DNA of 64,000 bases, from assembly GCA_014138725.1 (NCBI GenBank), contig JACJID010000002.1, positions 1,564,001 to 1,628,000 on the forward strand, given 5' to 3'. Below, piece by piece: positions 39,190 through 48,191 of this stretch. The position numbers and the translations under genes were made by a program. Each line of letters starts with the position of its first letter. Position 1 is the stretch's first letter. This DNA comes from Kutzneria viridogrisea. Lineage in GTDB: Bacteria > Actinomycetota > Actinomycetes > Mycobacteriales > Pseudonocardiaceae. The notes below the pieces were generated by a model. It did no database searches. It was not told the origin of the DNA and saw nothing but the letters and a program-made list of their open reading frames with translations.

Positions 39190-40355
39190 CGCACCCGCAT
39201 GGTACGCAACCGCGGGATTGCCGAAATCAGCAGCGCGAGCAACAGACCTGCCCCGATGCAGATGACAACGATGGCGGTGTTGGGAACCAGCGCGAGCCCG
39301 ACCGAGCCGAAGGCGAGCAGCCCGGCCCACAGGTAGATCAACAGCACCGCCCGGCGCTGCGAGTGGCCGATCTCCAGGAACCGGTGGTGCAGGTGCATCT
39401 TGTCGGCGCTGCCGATGCTCAGGCCCTTCCTGGTGCGGCGGATGATCGCCATGATCAGGTCGAGCAGCGGCACGAACAGCACGGCGGCGACCACCAGCAT
39501 CGGGGTCAGCAGCGCGATCAGGTCGGTCGGGCCGACCACCGAGTAGTTGAGGTGACCGGAGGCGGAAGTGCTGGCAGCGGCCAGCATGAGGCCGATCAGC
39601 ATGGAGCCGGAGTCGCCCATGAAGATCTTGGCCGGGTTGAAGTTGTGCGGCAGGAAACCCAGGCAGGCACCGGCCAGCGCGGCCGAGATCAGGGCGGGCG
39701 GGTACAGGTGCACGTCCCCGCCGGACTGGGCGAGCAGGCCCAGGGAGAAGGCGCAGGTGGCGGCGGCGGCGATGAAGCCGATCCCGGCGGCCAGCCCGTC
39801 CAGCCCGTCCACGAAGTTCATCGCGTTGATCATCGTGATGGTCAGCAGCAGGGTCAGCAGCGCGCCCTGGTTGGGCCCCAGCACGAGCACTGAGCCCAGG
39901 CTGCCGTTCTGCGTGTCCCAGGGCACCCAGAAGGCCAGCCACTGCACGCCGAGCAGCACCAGGAGGCCCGCCGCGGTCACCTGACCGGCCAGCTTGGTGA
40001 CCGAGTCCAGTTCGAAGCGGTCGTCCAGGGCACCGACCAGGCTGATCACACCCCCGGCCACCAGCACCGCGAGCGGGTCCCGGGAGAAGGTGAAGGAGTT
40101 GCTCAGCACCGGGAGTTGGTGCGCAAGCAGCATCGCGGCCACGACGCCCGCGTACATCGCAACGCCGCCCAGCCGCGGGATCGGCACCACGTGCACGTCG
40201 CGGGCGCGCGGCTTGGCCACCGCGCCGATCCTGATGGCCACCAGGCGGACCAGGCTGGTCAGCAGAAAGGTCACCGCGGCCGCGGTGAGCCCGACGAGCA
40301 GGTACTCCCGGACGGGGGTCAGACCGGCCGAGGGGAGTACAGGTGAGATACCCAC
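39186..40355 (-). CDS. WecA/Rfe-type undecaprenyl-phosphate glycosyl-phosphate transferase
   Basis: A 389-residue membrane enzyme of the MraY/WecA family. In mycobacteria its homologue adds GlcNAc-1-phosphate to decaprenyl phosphate to start arabinogalactan linker synthesis. About 11 helices are seen, with the catalytic cytoplasmic motifs LGALDDRFELD, NAMNFVDGLDGLAAG, AKIFMGDSGSM and the HLHHRFLE histidines. GTG 40355 is used (ACAGGA seven bases upstream); the frame is open further upstream but without homologous-looking sequence. Coupled to the AtpI-like gene by four bases. Confidence 0.9.
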   Translation of the reverse strand: MGISPVLPSAGLTPVREYLLVGLTAAAVTFLLTSLVRLVAIRIGAVAKPRARDVHVVPIPRLGGVAMYAGVVAAMLLAHQLPVLSNSFTFSRDPLAVLVAGGVISLVGALDDRFELDSVTKLAGQVTAAGLLVLLGVQWLAFWVPWDTQNGSLGSVLVLGPNQGALLTLLLTITMINAMNFVDGLDGLAAGIGFIAAAATCAFSLGLLAQSGGDVHLYPPALISAALAGACLGFLPHNFNPAKIFMGDSGSMLIGLMLAAASTSASGHLNYSVVGPTDLIALLTPMLVVAAVLFVPLLDLIMAIIRRTRKGLSIGSADKMHLHHRFLEIGHSQRRAVLLIYLWAGLLAFGSVGLALVPNTAIVVICIGAGLLLALLISAIPRLRTMRVR

Positions 40356-40482
40356 GGGGTGGTCCTGTCGCTCCGAGTCAAGTGCCGCCACCTGTTCGGC
40401 GGCTGTGCCCGCAACGCTACCGCTGTCCGCCCACCCGCCCGCCAACGGGCTAGTTGATCATCGCTCGGCCCCGCCAAACCCC

Positions 40483-40517
40483 GGCGAGTCCCGCTCTGCC
40501 GCAGCCGAGTCCCGCTC
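40483..40517. repeat. two GCGAGTCCCGCTC repeat units
   Basis: Same-orientation units GGCGAGTCCCGCTC (40483-40496) and CCGAGTCCCGCTC (40505-40517), 13 bases past the tsaC-like stop on the downstream side. Members of the dispersed 13-mer family. The rest of the gap to the wecA-like gene holds nothing I recognise. Confidence 0.85.
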
Positions 40518-40530
40518 TCCGGCCGACGGC

Positions 40531-41178
40531 TCAGGCCAGCTCGACCTGGGTCCCGAGGACTTCGCTCAGCTGAGCCAAGGTCACCGCGCCCTCACGCAGC
40601 ACGCGCGGCTCGGGACCGGTCAGGTCGACGATCGTGGAGGCCACCCCGTGGTCCACGGTGCCGCCGTCCAGGTACACCGAGACCGAGTCGCCCAGCTGGG
40701 ACTCGGCGTCGGCCACGGTGGTCGCCGGGGCATAGCCGGAGCGGTTGGCCGAGGACACCGCCATCGGGCCGACCTCGCGCAGCAGCTCGATGGCCACCGG
40801 GTGCAGCGGCATGCGCAGGGCCACGGTGCCCCGGGTGTCGCCCAGGTCCCAGTTCAGCGAGGGCGCGTGCTGAAGGATGATCGACAGCGCGCCCGGCCAG
40901 AAGGCCTCGATCAGCTGGCGGGCCTGCGTGGGCACGGAGAAGACCAGCCCGTCGATGGTGGTCCAGGAGCCCACCAGCACCGGGATCGGCATGTCCGGGC
41001 CGCGGCCCTTGGCGGAGAGCAGGGAACGCACCGCCGCCGCGTCGAACGCGTCGCAGCCGATGCCGTACAGGGTGTCCGTGGGCAGCACGACCAGGCGTCC
41101 CGAGCGGATGGCCCCCGCCGCGGCGGCCAGTCCGGCTTCGCGGCTGTCCTGTCGACTGCAGTCGTAGATCGTGCTCAC
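40531..41178 (-). CDS. tsaC: L-threonylcarbamoyladenylate synthase (Sua5/YciO/YrdC family)
   Basis: A 215-residue enzyme making threonylcarbamoyl-AMP for the t6A modification of tRNA position 37. The family core is IRSGRLVVLPTDTLYGIGCDAFD, KGRGPDMPIPVLVGSW, WPGALSIIL and VGPMAVSSANRSGYAPATTV. No C-terminal Sua5 extension is present, so it is the short TsaC-like form. GTG 41178 begins near the family start. The gene sits between prmC/prfA and wecA as in mycobacteria, though two extra genes separate it from prmC here. Confidence 0.92.
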   Translation of the reverse strand: MSTIYDCSRQDSREAGLAAAAGAIRSGRLVVLPTDTLYGIGCDAFDAAAVRSLLSAKGRGPDMPIPVLVGSWTTIDGLVFSVPTQARQLIEAFWPGALSIILQHAPSLNWDLGDTRGTVALRMPLHPVAIELLREVGPMAVSSANRSGYAPATTVADAESQLGDSVSVYLDGGTVDHGVASTIVDLTGPEPRVLREGAVTLAQLSEVLGTQVELA

Positions 41179-41189
41179 GCCAGGGGATG

Positions 41190-42017
41190 CTATGCCCTGC
41201 CCGCGATCGCGCCGAGCGCGACCTGCCAGGCGGGCTGGCGGTACCGGTAGAACAGCCAGAAGACCAGCCCGGTGCCCAGCACCAACCCGGCCACCAGCAG
41301 CGGCACGCTGGCCAGCAGTCCGCCGAGCAGCACCGGCACGACGCCCAGCAGCAGCACGAGTCCCGCGAGCACCAGCGTCGGGCGCTGCTCGCTCCACACC
41401 AGCTCGCGGCCCTGCCGGACCTCGGCCTGCAGTGCCTTGGCCGCGGCGATCAGCTGGGCGTCCTCGGTGCCGCTGGCCAGCACCCGCCCGGCGAGCCAGT
41501 CGCAGGTGTCCAGCTGGTACTGGGTCGAGATCACCAGCTGACCGCCCCTGCCCTCGGTGCGGACCTCCACGGTGCGCGCGATCAGCGCCAGCGCCAGGTA
41601 GTAGCCGACCACGGGGTCGCCCGGCCGGGTGCGGGCCAGCACCTCCAGCTCGGCGATGGCGGTGTCGGCGGCCCCGGTGGCCGCCCGCACCATCGCCAGG
41701 CCCAGGATCGCCAGCACCGACAGCGGGGCCACCAGCAACGCCCGCTCGAACTGGTCGGCGGCCCCCGACCAGTCCCGCCGCGCCACGAACACGTCGCCCA
41801 GCGCCACGTAGTCGTTGCCGTCCCCGCGCTGGCGGACCGCCTCCCGGAACAGGTCCTCGGCCTGCCCCAGCTCACCGGCCTCCAGCGCCACCCAGCCGCG
41901 GGCGAACGGGTCCTCGGGGCGGCTGGAGCGCAGCCCGTCGGGCACCAGTCGCCACTTGGTGGAGATGTCCTTCCACTCACGTGTGGCTCGCCACCCGTTC
42001 GGCCCAGCGAGGTTCAT
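41190..42017 (-). CDS. TPR-containing protein with C-terminal membrane hairpin
   Basis: A 275-residue protein. The middle part has tetratricopeptide-like helices (ARGWVALEAGELGQAEDLFREAVRQRG; DYVALGDVFVARRDWSGAADQFERALLVAPLS). Two C-terminal hydrophobic helices (LVLAGLVLLLGVVPVLLGGLLASVPLLVAGLVLGTGLVF) would anchor it. ATG 42017 has GGGAG upstream. Function unknown; a scaffold or assembly role is only a guess from the TPR fold. It begins divergently from the gene at 42082 and ends 11 bases before tsaC starts. Confidence 0.7.
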   Translation of the reverse strand: MNLAGPNGWRATREWKDISTKWRLVPDGLRSSRPEDPFARGWVALEAGELGQAEDLFREAVRQRGDGNDYVALGDVFVARRDWSGAADQFERALLVAPLSVLAILGLAMVRAATGAADTAIAELEVLARTRPGDPVVGYYLALALIARTVEVRTEGRGGQLVISTQYQLDTCDWLAGRVLASGTEDAQLIAAAKALQAEVRQGRELVWSEQRPTLVLAGLVLLLGVVPVLLGGLLASVPLLVAGLVLGTGLVFWLFYRYRQPAWQVALGAIAGRA

Positions 42018-42081
42018 CGTGGCGCTCCCCTGGCTACAGTGGTCCCGACAGCCATTCTGCCGCGTCTGCACGAGGTGGACA

Positions 42082-42675
42082 GTGCCGAACGACCGAGGAC
42101 CGCTGCCGCTGGCGCTGATCATGGCGGGCGGGTACCTCGTGGCGGCCGCGTTGGTCGGCGGCACGCTGCTCCTGGCGCACGGTTCGACCCTGGTCGCGGG
42201 CACCGCGGAGCCGGTGGCCACCCCCACCGGTGCTGGTCCGCCCGCGGGCTACCAGCGCGTGGACGGCCCCAGCGGGCTGCGCACGGTGATCCCCGAGGGC
42301 TGGCGGATCAGCACGATCCGCAACGGGTTCCAGGCCGACGACCCGGCCGGTGGCGGGGCCGGTGGGCGGTTCGTGCGCTACCAGGGCGTTGCCGCCGACG
42401 GGGACCTGTACGCCTGGCTCACCGGCTACGAGCGGCAGTCCTGGACCAACCAGCCCGCGTACAAGCGGATCCTGTTGGCACGCCAGGACTTCGCGGGCAA
42501 GTCAGCGGTGCGCTGGGAGTTCACGTACACATTGGACGGTCAGCCCCGGCACGTGGAGATCCTGTACTGGCAGGGCAGCGGGGTCCAGTACGACGTGTAC
42601 GCCTCCGCACCGGCCAGCGAGTGGACCAGGACCAAGCCGATCTTCGACGCCATGCTGTCCGGCACCAGCTCCTGA
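42082..42675 (+). CDS. membrane-anchored extracytoplasmic protein of unknown function
   Basis: A 197-residue protein with one N-terminal transmembrane helix (LALIMAGGYLVAAALVGGTLLL), a Thr/Pro/Gly linker, then a mixed domain (GYQRVDGPSGLRTVIPEGWRISTIRNGFQADDP; WLTGYERQSWTNQPAYKRILL; VEILYWQGSGVQYDVYAS) that resembles LpqN/Mog1-like extracytoplasmic domains of actinobacteria. GTG 42082 has GAGG six bases upstream, and a TACAGT -10-like hexamer lies about 45 bases earlier. Its role is unknown. Convergent with prmC, with an array of 13-mer repeats between. Confidence 0.68.
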   Translation: MPNDRGPLPLALIMAGGYLVAAALVGGTLLLAHGSTLVAGTAEPVATPTGAGPPAGYQRVDGPSGLRTVIPEGWRISTIRNGFQADDPAGGGAGGRFVRYQGVAADGDLYAWLTGYERQSWTNQPAYKRILLARQDFAGKSAVRWEFTYTLDGQPRHVEILYWQGSGVQYDVYASAPASEWTRTKPIFDAMLSGTSS

Positions 42676-42838
42676 CCGGGACTCGCAAGCCAGAGGCCGG
42701 GACTCACGCGCAGCAGAGCGGGACTCGCGCCAACCACCGGCGTGTCGCGCGCAAACCACCGGCGAGTCCCGCTCTGGGGGCGGCGAGTCCCGCCCGGACG
42801 ACGACGAGTCCCGCCCACACGGGGGCGAGTCCCGCTCA
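42676..42838. repeat. mirror array of seven GCGAGTCCCGCTC-type repeats
   Basis: Three units in the GGGACTCGC orientation are followed by four in the GCGAGTCCCG orientation, filling the whole gap between two convergent genes. The third unit (GAGCGGGACTCGC, 42716-42728) and the fourth (GCGAGTCCCGCTC, 42763-42775) are exact complements and can pair as a terminator stem. Other units show one to three changes. The array has no cas genes and irregular spacing. Confidence 0.85.
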
Positions 42839-43717
42839 GCCGAGCACCAACCGGGCGGTGGCGAAGCGCGGGCGGCCTGCCAGGTCCTCGTGGTCGGCGA
42901 CCTCACCGAGCACCCTGCGGGCGGCCAGCAACTCCGGCACGGCCCGCGCATGGGTGTCGTCGTGCTCGATGGCCACGGCGCCGCCCTGTCGCAGCAGGCG
43001 GGCCGCACACGTGACCACGTGCCGGATCACGTCGAGCCCGTCGGCCCCGCCGAACACGGCCTGCGCGGGGTCGTGTTCGGCGACCTCGGGCGGTACCGGC
43101 GTTCCCGTTGGCACGTAAGGCGGATTGCACAGCACGAGCTGCACCGAACCGTCCAGTTCGGACAGTAGGCCCGGGTCGGTGACGTCACCGGCGTGCAACC
43201 GGATCGGCCGGTCCCCCGCACCGGCACGGGTGTCGGCGTTGCGCCGGGCCCAGGCCAGCGCCTGCGGGTCCTTCTCCACGGCGTGCACCACGGCGTCCGG
43301 ACGTGCGTTGGCCACGGCGAGGGCCAGCGCCCCCGAGCCGGTGCACAGGTCAACGACCACCGGCCGCTCGACGCCCTGGAGCTGGCGCAAACCCCACTCC
43401 AGCAACAGTTCCGTCTCCGGGCGCGGGATGAACACGCCGGGGCCCACGTGCAGACTCAGCGCGCCCATCGGGGCCCAGCCGATCAGGTGCTGCAACGGCA
43501 CCCGCTTGGCCCGCTGGTGCACCAGTTTGCCGATGCCGTCGACCACCTGCGGGTCGACCAGCGGCACCAGCGGGAGCTTCATCCGGTCCACGCCGATCAC
43601 GTGCGCGGCGATCAGCTCGGCGTCGATGCGGGCGCTGTCGATGCCCGCTCCGGCCAGGATGCGCTCCGCGTCCATGATCGCCAGGCGGAGCGGGCGGCGG
43701 TGCCGGACGTCAGCCAT
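42836..43717 (-). CDS. prmC: peptide chain release factor glutamine methyltransferase
   Basis: A 293-residue SAM-dependent enzyme that methylates the GGQ glutamine of release factors, here encoded next to its substrate prfA. SAM motif [12 protein letters not shown] (residues 123-134), catalytic NPPY at 198-201, and [15 protein letters not shown] before the SAM fold. ATG 43717 overlaps the prfA stop by eight bases. The last five residues end within the repeat array edge. Confidence 0.95.
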   Translation of the reverse strand: MADVRHRRPLRLAIMDAERILAGAGIDSARIDAELIAAHVIGVDRMKLPLVPLVDPQVVDGIGKLVHQRAKRVPLQHLIGWAPMGALSLHVGPGVFIPRPETELLLEWGLRQLQGVERPVVVDLCTGSGALALAVANARPDAVVHAVEKDPQALAWARRNADTRAGAGDRPIRLHAGDVTDPGLLSELDGSVQLVLCNPPYVPTGTPVPPEVAEHDPAQAVFGGADGLDVIRHVVTCAARLLRQGGAVAIEHDDTHARAVPELLAARRVLGEVADHEDLAGRPRFATARLVLG

Positions 43718-44795
43718 TGCCCGCCGCCGCGAGCCGCTCGGCCCGGTCCGCGGTGGCCAGCGCGTCCAGCAGCGCGTCCAGGTCGCCCTGCAACACCTGG
43801 TCCAGGTTGTGCGCCTTGTAGTTCACCCGGTGGTCGGAGATCCGGTTCTCCGGGAAGTTGTAGGTGCGGATCCGCTCGGAGCGGTCCACCGTGCGCACCT
43901 GGCTGCGCCGCGTTGCCGAGGCCTCGGACTGGGCCTTCTCCTCGGCCAGCGCCTGCAACCGGGACTTGAGCACCTCCATGGCGCGGGCCCGGTTCTGCAA
44001 CTGCGAGCGCTCGTTCTGGCAGGACACCACGATGCCGGTGGGCAGGTGCGTGATGCGCACCGCGGAGTCGGTGGTGTTGACGCTCTGCCCGCCCTTGCCC
44101 GAGGAGCGGAACACGTCCACCCGCAGGTCGTTCTCGTCGATCTCGATCTCGACGTCCTCGACCTCGGGATAGACCAGCACCCCGGCGGCCGAGGTGTGGA
44201 TGCGGCCCTGGGTCTCGGTCACCGGCACCCGCTGCACACGGTGTACCCCGGCCTCGAACTTCAGCCGGGCCCACACCCCGTCCACCTCGGCCCCGCCCTT
44301 GGTCTTGATCGCGATCGTGGCGTCCTTGTAGCCGCCCAGGTCGGAGTCGGTGGCGTCGAGCACCTCCGCCTTCCAGCCGTGCCGTTCCGCGTAGCGCAGG
44401 TACATGCGCACCAGGTCGCCCGCGAACAGCGCGGACTCCTCGCCACCCTCCCCCGACTTGACCTCCATCACCACGTCGGAGCCGTCGTTGGGGTCGCGCG
44501 GCAGCAACAGCTCGGTGAGCCGCTCCTCCAGCTCGGGCAGCCGGGCCGCCAGGGACTCGGCCTCGGCGGCGAAGGCCGCGTCCTCGGCCGCCAGCTCCTG
44601 GGCCGCGGTGATGTCGTTGCGGGTCTGCTCCAGCTCGCGGATGGCCTTGGCGACCGGGGTCAGCTCGGCGTAGCGCCTGCCGAGCTTGCGTGCGGCGGCC
44701 TGGTCGGCGTGCACGGCCGGGTCGGCAAGCCGCTGCTCCAGCTCGACGTGTTCGGCGAGCAACGCCTCAAGGGCCTCTGGCACGGGTGTGGTCAC
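43710..44795 (-). CDS. prfA: peptide chain release factor 1
   Basis: A 361-residue RF1 that reads UAA and UAG. The stop-codon recognition tripeptide is Pro191-Val-Thr193 ([10 protein letters not shown]), the RF1 pattern, and the catalytic GGQ is at residues 235-237 ([17 protein letters not shown]). GTG 44795 is used. In mycobacteria rpmE directly precedes it; here a two-component system is inserted, ending 13 bases before prfA. Confidence 0.96.
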   Translation of the reverse strand: MTTPVPEALEALLAEHVELEQRLADPAVHADQAAARKLGRRYAELTPVAKAIRELEQTRNDITAAQELAAEDAAFAAEAESLAARLPELEERLTELLLPRDPNDGSDVVMEVKSGEGGEESALFAGDLVRMYLRYAERHGWKAEVLDATDSDLGGYKDATIAIKTKGGAEVDGVWARLKFEAGVHRVQRVPVTETQGRIHTSAAGVLVYPEVEDVEIEIDENDLRVDVFRSSGKGGQSVNTTDSAVRITHLPTGIVVSCQNERSQLQNRARAMEVLKSRLQALAEEKAQSEASATRRSQVRTVDRSERIRTYNFPENRISDHRVNYKAHNLDQVLQGDLDALLDALATADRAERLAAAGNG

Positions 44796-44808
44796 CCGAA
44801 CAGTTTGC

Positions 44809-45447
44809 CTAATGAGCTCCAACTCGACCCGATCGGGCCAGCGCCACGGCCTCCAGCTGGGACCGGACCTCCAGCTTCGACAGGATCGACCGGATCTGGG
44901 CGCGCACCGTGGCCACCGACACCACGAACTCCTGGGCGATGCGCGCGGCACGGTGCCCGGCGACCAACTGGTCCAGCACCTGGCGCTCCCGCCCGCTGAG
45001 CCGGCCCAGCAGCTCGGTGACGGCGCTGGCGCCCTGGTGCACCCGCAGCAGCTCCGCCCGTTCGGCCGCGGACAGCACGGTGCGACCCGCCGCGGCGGCC
45101 TGCACCGCGTCGACCAGCACCGGGAAGGGCGCCGACTTGCACACCCAGCCCACCGCCCCGTTGACCACGGCGGCGGCGATCGCGGCGCGGTCCTCGGTAC
45201 CGGTCACGATCAGCACCCGCCAGCCCAGCGTGCGCAGCGGGCCCACCAGCTCGGCCCCGCACAGGCCGTTGCCCAGGTCCAGGTCGACCAGCGCCAGGCC
45301 GGTCTGCTCGCGGCGGGCCGAGCTCAGGACCTCCGCCGCCGAGCCCACCGGGCAGCGGATCGCGTCGAAGCCCTGGCTGCGCAGGGCGAGGGCCAGCGAG
45401 GTGGCCACCACGGCGTGGTCGTCGACGATCAGGATCGGCCCGGTCAC
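44809..45447 (-). CDS. NarL/LuxR-type response regulator
   Basis: A 212-residue regulator. The receiver has the acidic pair DDH (residues 9-11), phospho-acceptor Asp in [10 protein letters not shown] and Lys in [14 protein letters not shown]. The C-terminal LuxR helix-turn-helix is [45 protein letters not shown]. Its start overlaps the histidine-kinase stop by four bases, so the pair is coupled. It lies 13 bases ahead of prfA, and readthrough into prfA is likely. Confidence 0.92.
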   Translation of the reverse strand: MTGPILIVDDHAVVATSLALALRSQGFDAIRCPVGSAAEVLSSARREQTGLALVDLDLGNGLCGAELVGPLRTLGWRVLIVTGTEDRAAIAAAVVNGAVGWVCKSAPFPVLVDAVQAAAAGRTVLSAAERAELLRVHQGASAVTELLGRLSGRERQVLDQLVAGHRAARIAQEFVVSVATVRAQIRSILSKLEVRSQLEAVALARSGRVGAH

Positions 45448-46784
45448 GCGGGCACCTGCACGCTGGCGTGGCAGCCCGCCTCGGTGGGCAGCAGCTCCAG
45501 CGAGCCACCGGCGTCGGCGACCAGCTGCGAACTCACGTACAGGCCGAGACCACTGCCGCCGCGCGAGGAGTCGTGCACCCCTCTGGTCAACGCACGTCGC
45601 CGCAGTTCGGGCGGCAGGCCGGGGCCGTCGTCCTGCACGTCGATGCGCACCCTGCCGTCGGCGGCACGGGCGTTGACCCGCACGCTGGCGCCCGGCGCGT
45701 GCCGCTCGCAGTTGGCCAGCAGGTTGGTCACCACCTGGGCCAGCGCGGAGGCGGGCATGGCGGCACGCAGGTCGGGCTGCACGTCCAGGGACACGTCCAG
45801 GCCCGAGGAGCGGCGCATGGCCACCAGCCGGCTCAGCACCGGTTCGACGGCGCAGGAGGGCAGGTCCACCTTGCGGTCCAGCAGGCCGCGCAGCCGGGTG
45901 ATCTCCTCGCGCAGGGCCTCGGTGAGCAGCTCGCGCTCCTGCTGGCCGGTGTGCGGCAGCACGTGGGTCATGCCGTCCAGACCGGCCAGCACGTTCTGCA
46001 TCTCGTGGTCACGTTCCGCGGCGCGCTCGACGGCCGCCTGCATGACCTGGCGCAGCTTCACCGACAGGGCCATGAACATCAGCAGCGAGCCCAGCACCCT
46101 GGTGGACCCGGCCAGGACCAGGTCCCCGCCAGAGATCCGGATGACCTGGGAGGCGGCGATCACGGCCACGCCGATACCGATCCGGTACAGCTCCGGCGCG
46201 CGCCGGGAGAGGCCGAGCGCGAGGTAGTGCACGGCCAGCAGGAACCAGCCGACCAGCACAACGACGGACGGGACCAGCGAACTGGTCAGCACGTCCAGTG
46301 CCGGGATGGAGGTGATCACCGCCGCCAGGCTCAGCGTCACGAGCGAGCCCAGCAGGGCGGCCCGCCAGCCGGCGGTCCAGCGCGGCTGGCCCGGCCCTGC
46401 GGCGAAGCCCATCAGCACCAGGAACACCGCGCAGCCGAGCAGTCTGACCAGCTGGGTGAACTGGGCGGCCGGGCCGGTGCCGAAGGCGACCACCGTCGCG
46501 GGCATGACCAGCAGGCCGTAGATGCCGATGGCCGCGGCGATCCCGTTGATCGCACGGCTGGCGTCCATCCTGGCGACCAGGTAGGCCAGCAGGACGGCGC
46601 CCGCGGTGATCGCGGCGGCGCCCAGCGTGAGCAGCGACTGGACCTGGAAGACGGGCACGATCTGCCGAATCGGGTTCAAGTTCAGTACGACGGTCACCAG
46701 CACGGCGACCAACACGATGATCCTGGAACCGGACAGCGCCCGGCTCCGTCGCGCGATCTGCGCGTGCACCTCAGGACATGCCAT
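45444..46784 (-). CDS. membrane sensor histidine kinase
   Basis: A 446-residue kinase with six to seven N-terminal helices and no extracellular domain, so it may sense something in or near the membrane. The likely phospho-accepting His is in RDHEMQNVLAGLDGMTHVL, an unusual H-box with HEMQN. The ATPase domain has N-box VVTNLLANCERHAPG, G1 DDGPGLP and G2 GGSGLGLYVSSQLV. ATG 46784 has AGGGGG upstream. It pairs with the LuxR-type regulator. The signal and targets are unknown. Confidence 0.9.
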   Translation of the reverse strand: MACPEVHAQIARRSRALSGSRIIVLVAVLVTVVLNLNPIRQIVPVFQVQSLLTLGAAAITAGAVLLAYLVARMDASRAINGIAAAIGIYGLLVMPATVVAFGTGPAAQFTQLVRLLGCAVFLVLMGFAAGPGQPRWTAGWRAALLGSLVTLSLAAVITSIPALDVLTSSLVPSVVVLVGWFLLAVHYLALGLSRRAPELYRIGIGVAVIAASQVIRISGGDLVLAGSTRVLGSLLMFMALSVKLRQVMQAAVERAAERDHEMQNVLAGLDGMTHVLPHTGQQERELLTEALREEITRLRGLLDRKVDLPSCAVEPVLSRLVAMRRSSGLDVSLDVQPDLRAAMPASALAQVVTNLLANCERHAPGASVRVNARAADGRVRIDVQDDGPGLPPELRRRALTRGVHDSSRGGSGLGLYVSSQLVADAGGSLELLPTEAGCHASVQVPA

Positions 46785-47131
46785 GGTCAGCCCCCTGCCG
46801 AAGCGTCCCGTTGCCAGTCCACGGCGACCGCGGGAGAACGGCTCGCCTGATGGACGATTCAACTATCGGAGGGGTCCGCGCGGGCGTTAGCGCCCGAAGG
46901 GCTGGATTCGATTACCCAAAATTGACGATGAGCGACCCCCGGTCGGCCGGGCAGTCTTGGTCCCAGCAAGAACCCCCACGGGGATCGGGAGAGCCCCCGC
47001 TGGGTGAACACCGTGTCGGCGCTGATAGCCCCCAGTCGACGTCGGCACGGCTTCTCTCCTCGCTCGCGGCACTCCCCGCGACCGAGGGCCCCGGTCCGCC
47101 GCGACCCCCAGGCGCCGGACCGGGGCACACA
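46785..47131. other. gene-free region before the histidine kinase
   Basis: About 350 bases between the rpmE terminator and the kinase start. It contains a small hairpin CGGGCG-TTAG-CGCCCG (46881-46896) about 100 bases before the kinase start and an AT-richer patch near 46910-46930. I see no convincing promoter pair or gene. Confidence 0.4.
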
Positions 47132-47175
47132 CACGAAGGCTCCCCCACAGCGGCGGCTGTGGGGGAGCCTTCGTG
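47132..47175. terminator. perfect 19-bp hairpin downstream of rpmE
   Basis: Arms 47132-47150 and 47157-47175 (CACGAAGGCTCCCCCACAG and its complement) with loop CGGCGG, 25 bases past the rpmE stop. It should terminate rpmE transcription and separate it from the kinase operon. Confidence 0.85.
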
Positions 47176-47200
47176 CTTGCTGCGCCCTAGCGGGCCCGGC

Positions 47201-47413
47201 TCACTTCTGGCGCTTGCCGTAGCGCGCCTCGAAGCGGGCCACGCGGCCGCCGGTGTCCAGGATCTTCTGCTTGCCCGTGTAGAACGGGTGGCAGTTGGAG
47301 CAGACCTCGACGTGGATGGCGCCGGAGGTCTTGGTGCTGTGCGTGGTGAAGGTGTTCCCGCAGCCGCAGGTCACCGAGGTCTCCACGTACGTGGGGTGGA
47401 TACCGCTCTTCAA
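47201..47413 (-). CDS. rpmE: ribosomal protein L31 (zinc-binding type)
   Basis: A 70-residue large-subunit protein, [20 protein letters not shown] at the start. The zinc cysteines Cys16, Cys18, Cys38 and Cys41 are all present (C+ form), so it depends on zinc and could be replaced by a C-minus paralogue under zinc limitation. TTG start has AGAGGA seven bases upstream. Confidence 0.96.
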   Translation of the reverse strand: MKSGIHPTYVETSVTCGCGNTFTTHSTKTSGAIHVEVCSNCHPFYTGKQKILDTGGRVARFEARYGKRQK

Positions 47414-47650
47414 CGTCTTGTCCTCTCAGTGGTGGCCGCCGGGTCCCCGCCGTGCTGTCGTGCGCGGGGTGAACCGGAGCCGGACTCGACCGGTAATTCT
47501 GCCAGATCGACTGGCTCTGGCTGCAACGCCCCAGGTCACCCGGTTGTTCCCGGCGACCGCTCGTCGCGCTACCGCCCCCGCCCACCGCAGGTCACTGCCG
47601 CCCGCCGACCCCGGCTACCGACCGTGGTGGTGACGCGCGACACTGGTCGG

Positions 47651-48070
47651 GTGCTGCCTGGAACAGGACTGTGCGAGCCGGGGCGCGCGCTGCCGCTGCC
47701 CCTGTGGTTCGCCGTTCCCGTGCTGTTCGTGGCCTCCGTGGCCGGGCTGACCGGCACCGCCTCCCTCGCGCTCGGCATCGCCGGCGGCCAGCTCCCGATG
47801 TCCACCGAGGTGTTCGGCGCGGCGGCCGCCGTCACCCTGGTGTTGTCGGGCGGGGTGCGCTCCTGGCGCAAGCCGGTCCGCCGGGTGCTGAGCTGGCTCT
47901 ACCCCCTCGCGGTGCTGGCCCTGGGCATCGGCCTGTCCTGGCTGGCCGTGCCCACCGCACTGGCCGTGGCGGTGGGCCTGCCCGCGACGGCCCTCGCCGT
48001 GGCGCTGTGCGTCTGGGCCCGGGGCCCACGCCCCGAGGAAAGCCGGGACCGGCTACCAACTTTGGTCTGA
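47651..48070 (+). CDS. small four-helix membrane protein of unknown function
   Basis: A 139-residue hydrophobic protein with about four helices (LPLWFAVPVLFVASVAGLTGTASLALGIAG; VFGAAAAVTLVLSGG; VLSWLYPLAVLALGIGLSWLAVPTALAVAVGLPATALAVALCVWA). No domain was recognised. The start is uncertain: GTG 47651 is used, with GTG 47630 or earlier also possible, and none has a clear ribosome-binding site. It is divergent from rpmE with a 237-base gap and lies in a stretch that interrupts the rho-rpmE neighbourhood of related genera. Confidence 0.55.
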   Translation: MLPGTGLCEPGRALPLPLWFAVPVLFVASVAGLTGTASLALGIAGGQLPMSTEVFGAAAAVTLVLSGGVRSWRKPVRRVLSWLYPLAVLALGIGLSWLAVPTALAVAVGLPATALAVALCVWARGPRPEESRDRLPTLV

Positions 48071-48191
48071 TCGTGCGGCGTGACTCACACCATCGGCTTC
48101 CGATCCAGGAAAGACCCGGTGCGCGGTAGCCGAACGCGCACTTAGCGTGCTCACCGGTTGGTCAGTAATTCACCCATTGAGGAGACCGCCC

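Noticed and set aside
42676-42838. CRISPR-like array
   Set aside because: The units are 13 bases, occur in both orientations with irregular short spacing, and no cas gene is in the window. Terminator-like or protein-binding repeats fit better.
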